This document shows, piece after piece, positions 63,617-64,000 of a stretch of DNA of 64,000 bases. The stretch is from NCBI RefSeq assembly GCF_011008905.1, contig NZ_JAAIVI010000020.1:372001-436000 (forward strand). The letters run 5' to 3'. The number at the start of each line of letters is the position of its first letter. The stretch's first letter is position 1. Under the pieces are notes generated by a model. That model saw only the letters and a program-made list of their open reading frames with translations. It did no database searches and was not told where the DNA came from. Position numbers and translations under genes: made by a program. Source of the DNA: Wenzhouxiangella sp. XN201. Lineage in GTDB: Bacteria > Pseudomonadota > Gammaproteobacteria > Xanthomonadales > Wenzhouxiangellaceae.

Positions 63617-63755
63617 AACCGCAGATTACGCAGATTTACGCAGATGAATGAACGATCCTCGGATTGCACAGAGAGACACAGTTTGAAGTTGATTGCTATC
63701 GCCGACCGGTGATCGGGTTGACCTTAATTTCAAATCTGCGTCAATCTGCGGTTGC
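63617..63755. repeat. dispersed palindromic repeat pair (GCAGATT-type)
   Basis: Left arm AACCGCAGATTACGCAGATT (with more GCAGATGAA copies) at 63617-63648 and right arm AAATCTGCGTCAATCTGCGG at 63732-63751 are inverse copies of the GCAGATT(t)ACGCAGAT unit known from many bacterial genomes. The roughly 80 bp between them has no gene. This is a REP-like intergenic element. Confidence 0.7.
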
Positions 63756-63767
63756 ATTAACTCCCTT

Positions 63768-64000
63768 TCAGCGCCAAGTGCGCCAGCCCAGGATTATTCC
63801 TGCCAGCACGGCGATGCCGGCCGGCAGGGAATGGCCCTGCCACAAGGGGGCGACCTGGTAGCCGGCCAGCACGGCGCCGGCAATGATCAGGCCGGTGGCG
63901 AAGACGGCGCCGGGCAGGCGGCGGTTGTGGCGACCCAGCTCAGCGGCCAGCTTTTCGAGATCGTCGGAATCAATGCGGGTTCGCAGTCGGCCCGAGCCGG
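63768..64000 (-). CDS. C-terminal end of a UbiB/AarF-type kinase-like protein (window edge)
   Basis: The minus-strand frame open from 64000 to the TGA at 63768-63770 reads SGRLRTRIDSDDLEKLAAELGRHNRR then two hydrophobic helices (FATGLIIAGAVLAGY and LPAGIAVLAGIILGW). This ending, with its basic helix and double membrane anchor, matches ABC1/AarF/UbiB proteins, which support ubiquinone synthesis. The catalytic part is outside the window, so the call rests on the tail alone. Confidence 0.55.
   Translation of the reverse strand, partial: GSGRLRTRIDSDDLEKLAAELGRHNRRLPGAVFATGLIIAGAVLAGYQVAPLWQGHSLPAGIAVLAGIILGWRTWR

Overview
The window is GC-rich, densely coding DNA from a Gammaproteobacterium. 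It carries a complete-looking division and cell wall (dcw) cluster followed by dciA-secA, outer-membrane TonB receptors and a GlrK/GlrG/GlrR-type regulatory operon. The order lpxC-dciA-secA, the absence of murD between mraY and ftsW, several secreted or membrane proteins and the codon bias suggest a member of the Lysobacterales/Xanthomonadales side of the class, perhaps a Wenzhouxiangella-like organism. That placement is inference from gene content only.

Layout. 1-5 kb: a PLP aminotransferase and small envelope proteins (DUF2141, DUF4112, Pmp3-like, DUF421, MAPEG), plus a broken cupredoxin remnant. 4.6-10.6 kb: an exported DEDDh exonuclease-like protein, gamma-glutamyltransferase, a DUF2007-like protein and a 926-residue divergent protein-kinase-like protein. 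10.7-24.2 kb: single genes and gene pairs, including a GST, an ExoD-like protein with a membrane LuxR regulator, cytochrome b561, MddA-like methyltransferase, a hydrolase-LuxR fusion, SRPBCC proteins, a GH16 glucanase, a class C beta-lactamase-fold hydrolase, an esterase and an acyltransferase. 24.2-28 kb: the glrK-glrG-glrR operon, immediately followed by a previously unannotated-looking sigma-54 promoter with an IHF site, a GlrR-type operator and a strong terminator. Together these outline a small RNA of about 123 nt. 28-36 kb: tsaC-type synthase, a membrane winged-helix regulator divergent from a small secreted protein, pyrC, a His-rich zinc-type TonB receptor behind a Zur-like palindrome, a BtuB-like receptor, an NnrU protein and tRNA-Pro(CGG). 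36.5-41.3 kb: an Oar-type TonB receptor and ppnN. 41.4-61.2 kb: mraZ to secA. 61.2-64 kb: a MutT-ThiE fusion, a phosphopantetheinyl transferase, a creatininase-family protein and the C-terminal end of a UbiB/AarF-type protein.

The dcw genes mraZ-rsmH-ftsL-ftsI-murE-murF-mraY-ftsW-murG-murC-ddlB-ftsQ-ftsA overlap or nearly touch and should be co-transcribed under MraZ control from four 10-11 bp-spaced boxes. ftsZ and lpxC have their own upstream gaps with hairpins. An 8-bp tandem repeat (AACCAGCC family) occurs on both sides of the cluster: upstream of mraZ in both orientations and between lpxC and dciA.

The two observations most worth following up are the sigma-54/GlrR-dependent sRNA candidate at 24166-24288 and the large orphan kinase-like protein at 7795-10575.
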